A stretch of 64,000 nucleotides of DNA from Alphaproteobacteria bacterium. Lineage in GTDB: Bacteria; Pseudomonadota; Alphaproteobacteria; Rhodobacterales; Rhodobacteraceae. The DNA lies in assembly GCA_030431825.1 (NCBI GenBank), contig JAUIIJ010000004.1, forward strand, positions 62,001 to 126,000, in the 5' to 3' direction. The position numbers and the translations under genes are program-made. The notes beneath the pieces were generated by a model. The model was not told where the DNA came from. It did no database searches and saw only the letters and a program-made list of their open reading frames with translations. Shown in pieces: positions 43,183-51,596 of this stretch. Positions within the stretch are counted from its first letter, which is position 1; every line of letters starts with the position of its first letter.

Positions 43183-44339
43183 GCGATCTGCCCGAGTCCG
43201 CGACCGAACCGATCTTTGTCGGCGCGCAGGTCTACCGGGCGTCCAGCTATGGGTCCAAACACCCGCTTGCCATCCCGCGCGTTCCTTCGGTTACGGATCT
43301 CGGCAGGGCCCTGGGCTGGCTGCCGGCGTCGCGCTACCGTTCCAGTCCCCGGGCCAAGCCGGCGGCCCTGCGCCCCTTTCATACCGCCGAATACATCGCG
43401 GCCCTGCAAGCGGCCGAGCACAGCCAGCAGGTCAGCGACGCGGTGCGCGCCCGCCACGGTCTGGGCACGCTCTCGAATCCCATCCATCCGCACATGTTCC
43501 GGCGACCGGCGACCTCGGTCGGGGGCGTACTCTTTGGCGCCGCGCAGATCGCCAATGGCGGCGTCGCATATGTTCCTGGCGGCGGCACGCACCACGGGAT
43601 GCCCGATCGCGCCAATGGATTCTGCTATCTCAACGACCCGGTTCTGGCGATCAAGGCATTGCAACGCCAGGGGCTGAACCGCATCGCCTATGTGGATATC
43701 GACGCGCATCATTGCGACGGTGTCGAAGCCGCGTTTCAGGGCGCAGAGACCGTCCGGCTGATTTCGGTCCACGAAGAGAACCGCTGGCCTTTCACCGGCG
43801 CGCTTGCGGATACGGCCGGCGGATCGGCCTTCAACCTGCCGGTGCCTCGCAATCTGAACGACACGGAATTCGAGCTGATCCTCGAACGCTTCCTGTTGCC
43901 CGCCGTCGATCATTTTCAGCCCGATGCGGTGGTGCTGCAATGTGGCGCCGACGCGCTGCTCGAGGACCCGCTCGCGCGTCTTGCGCTGTCAAACACGAGC
44001 CATTGGAAAACCGTTGCAGCGCTGCGGGGTCTGTCCCCCCGGTTTCTTGTTCTGGGGGGCGGCGGGTACAACCCCTGGTCGGTCGCCCGTTGCTGGACCG
44101 GCGTCTGGGCGACGCTCTGCGGCGTCGAGATACCAGATGAGTTGCCTGACGCCGCCCGCCGGATTCTCGAGAACCTGACATGGAACCGCCGCGCCGGATT
44201 TCTCCCGCCCGCGCATTGGTACACGAGCCTGCGCGACGAACCCCGACATGGTGAAATCCGCGACGACGTGCGCGACAGGGTGCAACAGCTCAGAAGCCGC
44301 CTGAGCGCAGCAGCAGCGGCCCCGACCCTGTCGGCATGA
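43179..44339 (+). CDS. Histone-deacetylase-like amidohydrolase (AcuC type)
   Basis: Zinc-dependent deacetylase fold, 386 residues. Active-site elements: the His pair in VPGGGTHHGMPDRANGF, zinc ligands in YVDIDAHHCDGVEAAF, and the transition-state Tyr in LVLGGGGYNPWSVAR. Bacterial members deacetylate small amides, polyamines or acetyl-CoA synthetase (AcuC). It is translationally coupled to the AI-2E-family permease by a four-base overlap, so the two may handle one compound. Substrate not readable from sequence. Confidence 0.9.
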   Translation: MSDLPESATEPIFVGAQVYRASSYGSKHPLAIPRVPSVTDLGRALGWLPASRYRSSPRAKPAALRPFHTAEYIAALQAAEHSQQVSDAVRARHGLGTLSNPIHPHMFRRPATSVGGVLFGAAQIANGGVAYVPGGGTHHGMPDRANGFCYLNDPVLAIKALQRQGLNRIAYVDIDAHHCDGVEAAFQGAETVRLISVHEENRWPFTGALADTAGGSAFNLPVPRNLNDTEFELILERFLLPAVDHFQPDAVVLQCGADALLEDPLARLALSNTSHWKTVAALRGLSPRFLVLGGGGYNPWSVARCWTGVWATLCGVEIPDELPDAARRILENLTWNRRAGFLPPAHWYTSLRDEPRHGEIRDDVRDRVQQLRSRLSAAAAAPTLSA

Positions 44340-44366
44340 TCCGGCACCCTGCCACGGCTGCCGCCG

Positions 44367-44810
44367 TTACCGACCGTTATCCAGGTGATCGATGGCCAGC
44401 AAACGGTTGGTCACCGCGATGAGAAATGCCGTGCTCAACCCGAAGCTCAGCAGTCCGGTCACCGCGGCGAAACTTCCCAGGATGCGCGCCTCGGGTCCAA
44501 GAACGACATCGCCATACCCAAGGGTGGTGAAGGTCACCAGCGAGAAATACACCGCCTCGTTCCAGCTCGGAAAAATCTCGAAAACGATCCAGATCGTTGA
44601 CCAGATCCAGACCTCGATTGTGAGTGCAAAGATCAAGATGCAGAGCGCAAGCATCAGCATCACGGTGATTCGCATCGGCGGCGTGCGACGGCGGATCCGC
44701 CGTGACACCGTCTCTAGCGCCTGCTCACACAATGCAAGACAGCCCACATGGATAAGCAGGCAAAAGCCGAGTATCGCGCTTCCCCAAAGGATCTGCTGTA
44801 GGATCGTCAT
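44367..44810 (-). CDS. Two-TM potassium channel
   Basis: A 147-residue membrane protein with an Ion_trans_2 pore: one N-terminal helix, then a helix, the selectivity filter FTTLGYGDVVLGPE and a final helix (LLSFGLSTAFLIAVTNRLL). There is no RCK/TrkA-N regulatory domain. The start at 44810 (MTILQQILWGS) lacks a strong SD; an upstream extension is not membrane-like and is rejected. Convergent with the HDAC-like gene and divergent from the ABC system. Confidence 0.85.
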   Translation of the reverse strand: MTILQQILWGSAILGFCLLIHVGCLALCEQALETVSRRIRRRTPPMRITVMLMLALCILIFALTIEVWIWSTIWIVFEIFPSWNEAVYFSLVTFTTLGYGDVVLGPEARILGSFAAVTGLLSFGLSTAFLIAVTNRLLAIDHLDNGR

Positions 44811-44987
44811 ATCTGCGGGGTCCGTTGCTGCTTTGCGGGGCGCCCATGTCTCAGGTCGAACAGGGCTTGTGTCAATGGCCGACCTTCGTTTCATTCCGGA
44901 GCGCGACATCTTGGCCGCGTTCGCGTTCGGCGGTGGACACCGGCGCAATCCGCACCATCATCAATGCGGAAACGAGGAAAATGACGC

Positions 44988-45644
44988 GTGCTGCTGACCG
45001 TCCGAGACATCATCAAACGCTATCCGGGTGCAGATCCGGACCGGCCGGTTCTGAACGGGGTATCGCTCGAACTGGCGGCCGGAGAAACGCTGTCCCTGAC
45101 CGGCGAGAGCGGGTGTGGCAAGAGCACGCTTTTGCATCTCGTGGGGGCCCTCGACGGGTTCGACGCGGGCGAAATCCATCTCGATGGCAAGCCGTTGTCG
45201 GGCATGGACGACGCGGCGCGCGCGGAAATGCGCCGTGGGACTGTCGCGCTCGTGTTTCAGCAGTTCAACCTCATCCCGTCGCTGACTGTCGCGCAGAACC
45301 TTGCGTTTCATGCCCGGCTCGCCGGTCGCGAGGATCGGGATCATGTCGCGTTCCTGGCCGCGCGGCTCGGGTTGAGCGACCACCTGCACCGTTATCCCGA
45401 GCATCTGTCCGGCGGTCAGATGCAGCGTGTCGCGATCGGACGCGCGCTCGCCTTGCGGCCCAAGCTGTTGCTGGCCGATGAACCGACCGGCAATCTCGAT
45501 GAGCGCACCGGCGATCTGGTATTCGAGATGATGGTCGAGCTTGTACGGCAATCGGGTGCGGCCCTGTTTCTCGTGACCCATTCCAGCCGTATTGCCGATC
45601 GGCTCGACCGGCACCTGACGCTCAGCCGCGGGCGCATTTCATGA
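44988..45644 (+). CDS. ABC transporter ATPase, LolD/MacB/AttE type
   Basis: ATPase of 218 residues with Walker A TGESGCGKSTLLHLVG, signature HLSGGQMQRVAIGRAL and Walker B LLLADEPTGNLDE, typical of the MacB/LolD mechanotransmission family. The start is a GTG at 44988 with GAGGAAAA upstream; no in-frame ATG is close. It overlaps the permease gene by four bases. With the downstream permease and AttH-like protein it forms an AttEFGH-like set. Confidence 0.9.
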   Translation: MLLTVRDIIKRYPGADPDRPVLNGVSLELAAGETLSLTGESGCGKSTLLHLVGALDGFDAGEIHLDGKPLSGMDDAARAEMRRGTVALVFQQFNLIPSLTVAQNLAFHARLAGREDRDHVAFLAARLGLSDHLHRYPEHLSGGQMQRVAIGRALALRPKLLLADEPTGNLDERTGDLVFEMMVELVRQSGAALFLVTHSSRIADRLDRHLTLSRGRIS

Positions 45645-48049
45645 GGCGGGCCGGCCTTTCCGCGCTGCTGTCGCATTGGCGCAGGCAGCCGCTGCAATTG
45701 CTGACTCTGGTCCTCGGACTCGCACTTGCGACCGGGCTGTGGTCTGCGGTGCAGGCCATCAACGGACAGGCGCGGCTCAGCTATGCAGACGCGGCGGAAC
45801 AGCTTGGCGCGGGTCGCCTCGCGCATCTCACCGCGCCCACCGGTTCCATACCGCTCGCGCGATACGTGGAATTGCGGCGCGCCGGCTGGAAGCTCAGCCC
45901 GGTGCTCGAAGGCAAGCTGCAACTGGGCGATACCGTATTCCGACTGCTCGGTGTCGACTCGCTCAGCTATCCCGTGCCACCGCGCCCGGTATCGGACTCT
46001 GTCTCTGCCCGGCCCGGCGATATCCTGACTGGCCCCGGTCGCCTGTTCCTTAATCCGGACAGTGCCGCCGGGCTGGATGGCGCGACCGTCCCCGCGCCGG
46101 TGATTGCCACGCGGGACCTGCCGGTCGGGGTTGCGCTCACCGATATTTCCGTGGCGGAGCGGCTGCTGGAACGAACCGGAGAACTCAGCCGCCTGCTCGT
46201 CTTGCCGGATCAGGCTCTCGGGATCGCGCCCCTTGCCGTACTGGCCCCCGACCTCGTTCTGACCGAGCCGGACGGAGAAGCCGAGATCAGCCGTCTGACC
46301 GACAGCTTTCACCTCAACCTGACCGCTTTCGGACTATTGTCGTTCGCGGTCGGTCTCTTCATCGTGCACGGAACCGTTGGTCTGGCATTCCAGCAGCGAC
46401 GGGCGATGTTCCGGTCGCTGCGTGCGCTGGGGATGCCGCTGGCGGTTCTGACACAGCTTCTTCTGATCGAACTCGTCCTGCTGGCTCTGTTTGCCGGAAC
46501 GCTTGGCCTGATCATCGGTTATGCCATCGCCGCCGCCCTGCTCCCGGATGTGGCGGCCAGCCTGCGCGGCCTGTATGGGGCATCCGTCGCAGGCAGCCTG
46601 ACACTGCGCCCCGCGTGGATCGCCAGCGGTCTTGCGATTGCCTTGCTCGGTGCGCTGATCGCCGGTGCCCAGGGGCTGTGGCACCTGCATCGCCTCCCCA
46701 TCCTGCAGGCACCGGGTTTGCAAAGCTGGCGGCTTGGCTCCGCCGCGCGCGACCGGGCGCAAGCCATGACTGGAATCGGCCTGATTGCCGCCGGCATTCT
46801 AGCGCAATGGCTGGCACAGGGGCTGCTTGCCGGGTTCGCTCTGCTGGCCGGCCTGATGCTCGGCGCGGCGCTGTTGCTGCCGCCGGTGCTTGGTCAGTTG
46901 CTTGCGAGGGTGGGAACCAGGACGCGGGCTCCGGTCGCGCAATGGGTCTGGGCGGATTTGCGCAGCCACATGCCGGGCCTGTCGCTGGCGCTGATGGCTC
47001 TGCTTCTGGCGCTGGCGACCAATCTTGGCGTCGGGACCATGGTGTCGAGCTTTCGCCTGACCTTTACCGGATGGCTCGACCAGCGTCTGGCCTCCGAACT
47101 CTATGTCACCGCCCGCTCGGACACCGAGGGCGAGGCGATTTCACAGTGGCTCATTCCCCGCAGCGAGGCCGTTCTGCCGCTTCGGAATGCCGAAATTCGC
47201 CTCGCCGGTCTGCCGGGCCGGCTCTATGGCGTTGTCGATCATGCCACCTATCGCGATCACTGGCCGCTGATCCGCGCGGTGCCCGATGTCTGGGACCGTC
47301 TGCACAACGAGCGCAGCGTGTTGATCAACGAGCAGCTTGCACGCCGTGCAAAGCTCTGGCCGGGCGACGACATCACCCTGCGCGAGGGCTGGAACGCGAA
47401 AATCGTCGGCGTCTATTCGGATTTCGGCAATCCAAATCCGCAAGCCATCGTGTCATTGCCTGCGCTGCTCGATCTGTTTCCTGCCATACCCAACCGGCAA
47501 TTCGGTGTCCGGGTCGCGCCCGAGCGCGTGGCCGGTCTTGCCGAAGAATTGAGTGTGGCCTTCGACCTCCCGGCCTCGGCGATCGTCGATCAATCGACCA
47601 TCAAGGCCCGCTCGCTCGCGGTGTTTGAAAAGACATTCGTGGTGACCGGCGCGCTCAATATCCTGACCCTTGGCGTTGCCAGCTTTGCCATCCTGACATC
47701 GTTGCTGACCCTGTGGAGCCTGCGCCTGCCGCAACTCGCGCCGGTCTGGGCGCTTGGCCTGACCCGCAGGCGGCTCGCCCGGCTCGAAATTCTGCGCAGT
47801 ATCGCACTCACCGCGATGACCGCCTGTCTGGCGCTGCCGCTCGGGCTGGTCCTGGCCTGGGTTCTGCTCGCGATCATCAATGTCGAAGCCTTTGGCTGGC
47901 GCCTGCCGATGTACCTGTTCCCGCTCGACTGGGCGCGTCTGGCGTTGCTCGCGCTGCTCGCCGGGGCGGTCGCAGCGATCATCCCCGCGCGGCGTCTGCG
48001 CAGCACGCCGCCCGCCGATTTGCTCAGGGTTTTCAGCAATGAACGTTAG
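45641..48049 (+). CDS. ABC permease with two FtsX domains, AttFG-like
   Basis: An 802-residue inner-membrane protein. An N-terminal TM helix and periplasmic region are followed by an FtsX block at about 225-360 (FGLLSFAVGLFIVHGTVGLA), a central pair of helices at about 375-420, a second periplasmic region at 460-660 and a C-terminal FtsX block at 665-795. In Vibrio the system uses two permeases (AttF and AttG); here a single long protein carries both FtsX units. These transporters do mechanical work on periplasmic substrates rather than pumping across the membrane. It overlaps the ATPase gene by ATGA and the AttH-like gene by 11 bases. Confidence 0.87.
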   Translation: MRRAGLSALLSHWRRQPLQLLTLVLGLALATGLWSAVQAINGQARLSYADAAEQLGAGRLAHLTAPTGSIPLARYVELRRAGWKLSPVLEGKLQLGDTVFRLLGVDSLSYPVPPRPVSDSVSARPGDILTGPGRLFLNPDSAAGLDGATVPAPVIATRDLPVGVALTDISVAERLLERTGELSRLLVLPDQALGIAPLAVLAPDLVLTEPDGEAEISRLTDSFHLNLTAFGLLSFAVGLFIVHGTVGLAFQQRRAMFRSLRALGMPLAVLTQLLLIELVLLALFAGTLGLIIGYAIAAALLPDVAASLRGLYGASVAGSLTLRPAWIASGLAIALLGALIAGAQGLWHLHRLPILQAPGLQSWRLGSAARDRAQAMTGIGLIAAGILAQWLAQGLLAGFALLAGLMLGAALLLPPVLGQLLARVGTRTRAPVAQWVWADLRSHMPGLSLALMALLLALATNLGVGTMVSSFRLTFTGWLDQRLASELYVTARSDTEGEAISQWLIPRSEAVLPLRNAEIRLAGLPGRLYGVVDHATYRDHWPLIRAVPDVWDRLHNERSVLINEQLARRAKLWPGDDITLREGWNAKIVGVYSDFGNPNPQAIVSLPALLDLFPAIPNRQFGVRVAPERVAGLAEELSVAFDLPASAIVDQSTIKARSLAVFEKTFVVTGALNILTLGVASFAILTSLLTLWSLRLPQLAPVWALGLTRRRLARLEILRSIALTAMTACLALPLGLVLAWVLLAIINVEAFGWRLPMYLFPLDWARLALLALLAGAVAAIIPARRLRSTPPADLLRVFSNER

Positions 48050-49088
48050 GATCTGCACCCTGCTGCTGATACTTCTGGGCGGTGCGGCACGCGCGCAGGG
48101 CTTTGCCGGGCTTGGCACCGACGCCGAGGACTTTGCGGTGCCACGACGCGACGTAGCCCTTGAATTTCCCGCCGATTACGGCCCCCATCCCGCATTCCGG
48201 ATCGAATGGTGGTATCTGACCTCGACACTGAGCGGAGACGATGGCCGCGACTACGGTATCCAATGGACGCTGTTCCGTTCGGCCCTGGCACCACAAGAGG
48301 CGGAAGGCTGGCAATCACCGCAATTGTGGATGGGCCATGCCGCCATCACCAGCGAAACCAGCCACCTGTTCGATGAACGCATCGCCCGCGGCGGTATCGG
48401 TCAGGCGGGTGTCACCGCCGCACCCTTCTCCGCATGGATCGACGACTGGGAAATGACCGGCCAGCCCGACACGGGTCTGTCCGAACTGCGGCTTGCGGCC
48501 CGCGGCAAGGATTTTCGCTATGATCTGCAACTGCGCGCGGATGGCCCGATGGTACTGCATGGCGAGGGCGGATTTTCGACCAAGAGCAAAGACGGGCGGG
48601 CCAGCTATTATTATTCCCAACCGGCCTATGCCGTGACCGGAATATTGCATTTGCCGCAAGGGTCCGTGCGTGTCACCGGTCAGGGGTGGCTGGATCGCGA
48701 ATGGTCCTCGCAACCGCTGGCAGAGGATCAGAGCGGGTGGGACTGGTTCTCGCTCTCGTTTGACAGCGGTGCGCGGATGATGGGCGCCCGGGTGCGCGAT
48801 GGCGGGGCGGGATACACATTGGCAACATGGATCGCTCCGGACGGATCAAGTCGCGTTGTTCCGGACGGCGCGCTTGCCCTCGAACCGACAGAAACCAGCG
48901 TCGTCGAAGGCCGCAACGTGCCGACGACATGGCGGGTGACCCTGCCCGATCGGCAACTCGATGTGACGGTCACCGCGCTGAACCCGCAAAGCTGGATGGG
49001 CACGTCCTTCCCCTACTGGGAAGGCCCGGTCAGCGTGACCGGCAGCCACACCGGTCGCGGATACCTTGAAATGACGGGCTATGACTGA
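48039..49088 (+). CDS. AttH-like lipocalin/CrtC-fold exported protein
   Basis: A 349-residue protein with a signal peptide (MNVRICTLLLILLGGAARA) and two tandem lipocalin-like halves of the carotenoid 1,2-hydratase N-terminal (AttH, lipocalin_9) family. Motifs: FPADYGPHPAFRIEWWYLT, DYGIQWTLFRSAL, LWMGHAAIT, GWLDREWSSQPLAEDQSGWD and SFPYWEGPVSVTG. These proteins bind hydrophobic molecules; in AttEFGH the partner ABC system probably loads or extracts them. True carotenoid hydratase activity is unlikely since no carotenoid genes lie nearby. Its end overlaps the convergent DapA-family gene by ten bases. Confidence 0.87.
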   Translation: MNVRICTLLLILLGGAARAQGFAGLGTDAEDFAVPRRDVALEFPADYGPHPAFRIEWWYLTSTLSGDDGRDYGIQWTLFRSALAPQEAEGWQSPQLWMGHAAITSETSHLFDERIARGGIGQAGVTAAPFSAWIDDWEMTGQPDTGLSELRLAARGKDFRYDLQLRADGPMVLHGEGGFSTKSKDGRASYYYSQPAYAVTGILHLPQGSVRVTGQGWLDREWSSQPLAEDQSGWDWFSLSFDSGARMMGARVRDGGAGYTLATWIAPDGSSRVVPDGALALEPTETSVVEGRNVPTTWRVTLPDRQLDVTVTALNPQSWMGTSFPYWEGPVSVTGSHTGRGYLEMTGYD

Positions 49089-50002
49089 AGATCGGCGAGG
49101 CGGCGCTCGAGTCTCGTCATCAGAAAGTCGAGATCGCGGATCGTGCCGGCCGACAGGGGCTTGCCCGGACGCCGCACCGTGTCATGGGCGATCGCCCCGC
49201 GCTTTGCCAGGATATACTTGCGCACGGCCAGACCCAGCCCCGGCTGGCTTTCGTATCGAATGACCGGCAAGTAGGCATCGAAGATATCCTGCGCCCGGTC
49301 GGCGTCGCCGGCATCCTGCGCGGCAACGACGCCGGCCATCATTTCCGGGTAGGCAAAGCCGGTCATCGCCCCATCGGCACCCCTCCGCATCTCTTCGGGC
49401 AGAAACTGACCGCCATTGCCGCACAGGATCGAAATGCGCCGGGCGCCGGCGTCGGAGGCCGCGCGCAACGCGCCGATCTTGTCGAGCCCCGGCCAGTCTT
49501 CGTGCTTGAGCATCACGCAGTTGGGACAGTCCTCGACAATCCTCAGGACGGTCTCCGCGGAAATGACAACATTCGTGACCAGCGGGAAATCCTGAAGGAC
49601 AAACGGGATGTCGCCAAGGGTGTCGGCAACGTCACGGTAATAGCCGAGGATTTGCGCATCGGTTCTGAGTGTCCAGGGCGGTGCTACCATGACCCCGACG
49701 GCGCCGATCTCCATCGACCGTTCTGCCAGAGACTTGATCGCGGCCAGCCCCGGTGCCGAGACTCCGACGATCACCGGCAGCCGTGTGCGCGCCACCACAT
49801 GCCGGATCACGGTTTCGGACTCCGCCGCCGACAGCTTGCCTGCCTCGCCCATGATCCCGAGGATCGTCAGCCCGGTTGCACCCTTTTCGACATAGAAATC
49901 CACCATCCGGTCGATGCTGGCGAGATCAAGCGTGCCATCCGGCAGAAAGGGGGTCACAGCGATGGTAAAGACGCCTCTTGCGGTTTCGTCCAGCCGGTTC
50001 AT
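49079..50002 (-). CDS. DapA (dihydrodipicolinate synthase) family lyase/aldolase
   Basis: Class I aldolase-type TIM barrel, 307 residues. The Schiff-base lysine is Lys166 in CVMLKHEDWPG; GVFTIAVTPFLPDG and LTILGIMGEAGKLS are the N-terminal family blocks. The YN-x-P motif that carries the DapA proton-relay Tyr is replaced by LQDFPLVTNV, so it is not the lysine-pathway DapA but a catabolic relative acting on a 2-oxoacid or sugar acid. Start at 50002 after GGGAT. It is divergent from the second PAS gene by 264 bases. Confidence 0.86.
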   Translation of the reverse strand: MNRLDETARGVFTIAVTPFLPDGTLDLASIDRMVDFYVEKGATGLTILGIMGEAGKLSAAESETVIRHVVARTRLPVIVGVSAPGLAAIKSLAERSMEIGAVGVMVAPPWTLRTDAQILGYYRDVADTLGDIPFVLQDFPLVTNVVISAETVLRIVEDCPNCVMLKHEDWPGLDKIGALRAASDAGARRISILCGNGGQFLPEEMRRGADGAMTGFAYPEMMAGVVAAQDAGDADRAQDIFDAYLPVIRYESQPGLGLAVRKYILAKRGAIAHDTVRRPGKPLSAGTIRDLDFLMTRLERRLADLQS

Positions 50003-50186
50003 GTCGCATCCCGTAATTTGCGGTTGTCGATCTGCCGGAACGCTAGTGTCGGGAAACCGGAATTGGAACCGGAAAACGCAGATCGCCCGCCTTGTCGCAA
50101 TCATATGCCGGCTTGTCCGGCACCATGGCCAACCCCGCAAAACGTGTCGTTGTTCCATCTTGATTTGGTGGTGAAGCCGCGACGTG

Positions 50187-50201
50187 TTAACCATTTCGTA
50201 A
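50187..50201. promoter_or_regulatory. CtrA-like box TTAA-N7-GTAA before second PAS gene
   Basis: TTAA (50187-50190) and GTAA (50198-50201) with a seven-base spacer, 66 bases before the PAS start codon. This is the same one-mismatch form as the box before the first PAS gene at 1871-1885. Confidence 0.35.
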
Positions 50202-50266
50202 ACACTGAATGCATAACAATCACTTATTGTTGCGAATTGTTTCCAGTTTTGCGATTGGATAAGAAC

Positions 50267-51148
50267 ATGAAAGCACCCCCGGCCAATCAGACGCGTGCCA
50301 GCCCCACCGGGGCGACACACTCCTATGACAGCGACGATATTGCCGAGGCCTTTGCGCGGGTGGGCGCACCGGCGCCACATGTGATATGGCAGCCGCAAGC
50401 GGGCATCGTCCTGTGCCGTTCCACGACCGCGTTCCACCTCGCCTGCGATCAGATTGCCCGGAACAACGGTTCGATCGCGCTGGAGGATCTTGATCTTGCC
50501 TATTTCGGTTCGATGAAAGACTGGCTGGCGGTGCTCGAGCCGGTCGCCGATGATCGCGGTTTTCGCTATACGCATTTCGGCCGGGAAATCGCCCGGACCT
50601 ATGGTCAGGATATGACCGGCAAGACAACCGATGATTTTCCCGATCATATCAGGCGCTTTTACAATGCGATCTTCAATGATGTCAGTGAACGCAAAGAGCG
50701 TGTGCTGACTGTTCACCAGCCGCCGGATCAGGTGTTTGCGACGGCCTGGCGACGCCTGATCGTGCCGCTCATAGACCGTTCCGGCAGGGCCGCACAAATC
50801 CTCGCCTTCAACTATCCCGACAACGAATTGCGGGCCGGGCTCGAAATTCTACCGGCACCGGTTCTGATCGTGGATGCGCAGCACATCGTTCGCCATGCAA
50901 ACAAGTCTGCGCGCCAGAATTTCGATGCCGGCCATTACGGTCCTTGGACGCGGTCGGTCTTCGATTATGCCGGCCTCGATCTCGAGATCCGCGAGCGCCC
51001 GGAAGACATCCTTGCGGGTGGCATCACGCAGACCAGCATCTGCCGCCACCTGCGGCACCTCCAGATCGGCCAGTACCACGCCACGATCAGCGCTGCGCTT
51101 TACAAGGGCACGGCGTTCTACGTCGTTCTGCTACAGCCGGTGCATTAG
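50267..51148 (+). CDS. PAS domain protein with two PAS-like modules
   Basis: A soluble 293-residue protein. Residues about 80-190 resemble a PAS_5-type module (DRGFRYTHFGREIARTYG, then DFPDHIRRFYNAIFNDVSER, and RLIVPLIDRSGRAAQILAF), and residues about 195-290 a second PAS module (LEILPAPVLIVDAQHIVRHAN). There is no kinase, cyclase or DNA-binding domain. The SD is weak (GGATAAG), and upstream in-frame codons leave a slightly earlier start open. It is related in style to the PAS gene at 1970 and shares a CtrA-like box. Partner unknown. Confidence 0.7.
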   Translation: MKAPPANQTRASPTGATHSYDSDDIAEAFARVGAPAPHVIWQPQAGIVLCRSTTAFHLACDQIARNNGSIALEDLDLAYFGSMKDWLAVLEPVADDRGFRYTHFGREIARTYGQDMTGKTTDDFPDHIRRFYNAIFNDVSERKERVLTVHQPPDQVFATAWRRLIVPLIDRSGRAAQILAFNYPDNELRAGLEILPAPVLIVDAQHIVRHANKSARQNFDAGHYGPWTRSVFDYAGLDLEIRERPEDILAGGITQTSICRHLRHLQIGQYHATISAALYKGTAFYVVLLQPVH

Positions 51149-51164
51149 CCGCGTCAGGGCCGGA

Positions 51165-51596
51165 TCATCGCACCACGTAAACCGAGCATTGCGAGTGGTT
51201 CACGATCCGCGACGCATTCGGTCCGAGCAGGAAATCCTTGACGTCAGGCTTGCTCGCGCCGATGACGATCAGGTCGGTGCCCGCCTTTTCCGCAACCGAC
51301 AGGATTTCCTTGTAGGCCGAGCCGGTTGCCACAACATGACGCACCGAGCGGTTGCGCTCTTCTCCGAGCGTCGCGACACACAGCTCGCGCAGATGTCTAT
51401 CGGCTTCCTCTTCGGCCTTCTGGTGAAACCCCGGATCGAAATACCCGGACACGAGGCTGGTGCCGAAATCCGGCACAACGGTGATCACGTCAAGCTGGGC
51501 ATCGTGCAGCCCGGCAATCATCGCCGCCTCCTGCAATACCGCGCGGTCGGTGTCGCCGTCGCTGACATCGACGGCACAAAGAACTGATTTCGTCAT
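51165..51596 (-). CDS. Universal stress protein (UspA family, TRAP-associated)
   Basis: ATP-binding 143-residue UspA protein. The nucleotide motif G-2x-G-9x-G-(S/T) region is present as VIGASKPDVKDFLLGPNASRIV (shown as VIGASKPDVKDFLLGPNAS). It overlaps the TAXI-TRAP permease stop by four bases (ATGA), so it is made with the transporter. In Halomonas the UspA-type TeaD is encoded with the TeaABC TRAP transporter and modulates uptake; the same regulatory role is likely here. Confidence 0.9.
   Translation of the reverse strand: MTKSVLCAVDVSDGDTDRAVLQEAAMIAGLHDAQLDVITVVPDFGTSLVSGYFDPGFHQKAEEEADRHLRELCVATLGEERNRSVRHVVATGSAYKEILSVAEKAGTDLIVIGASKPDVKDFLLGPNASRIVNHSQCSVYVVR

Noticed and set aside
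48039-49088. Carotenoid 1,2-hydratase (CrtC) function
   Set aside because: The fold is related, but no carotenoid or photosynthesis genes are near and the ABC neighbours fit AttH.
49079-50002. dapA of lysine synthesis
   Set aside because: The Tyr-containing relay motif is not conserved.
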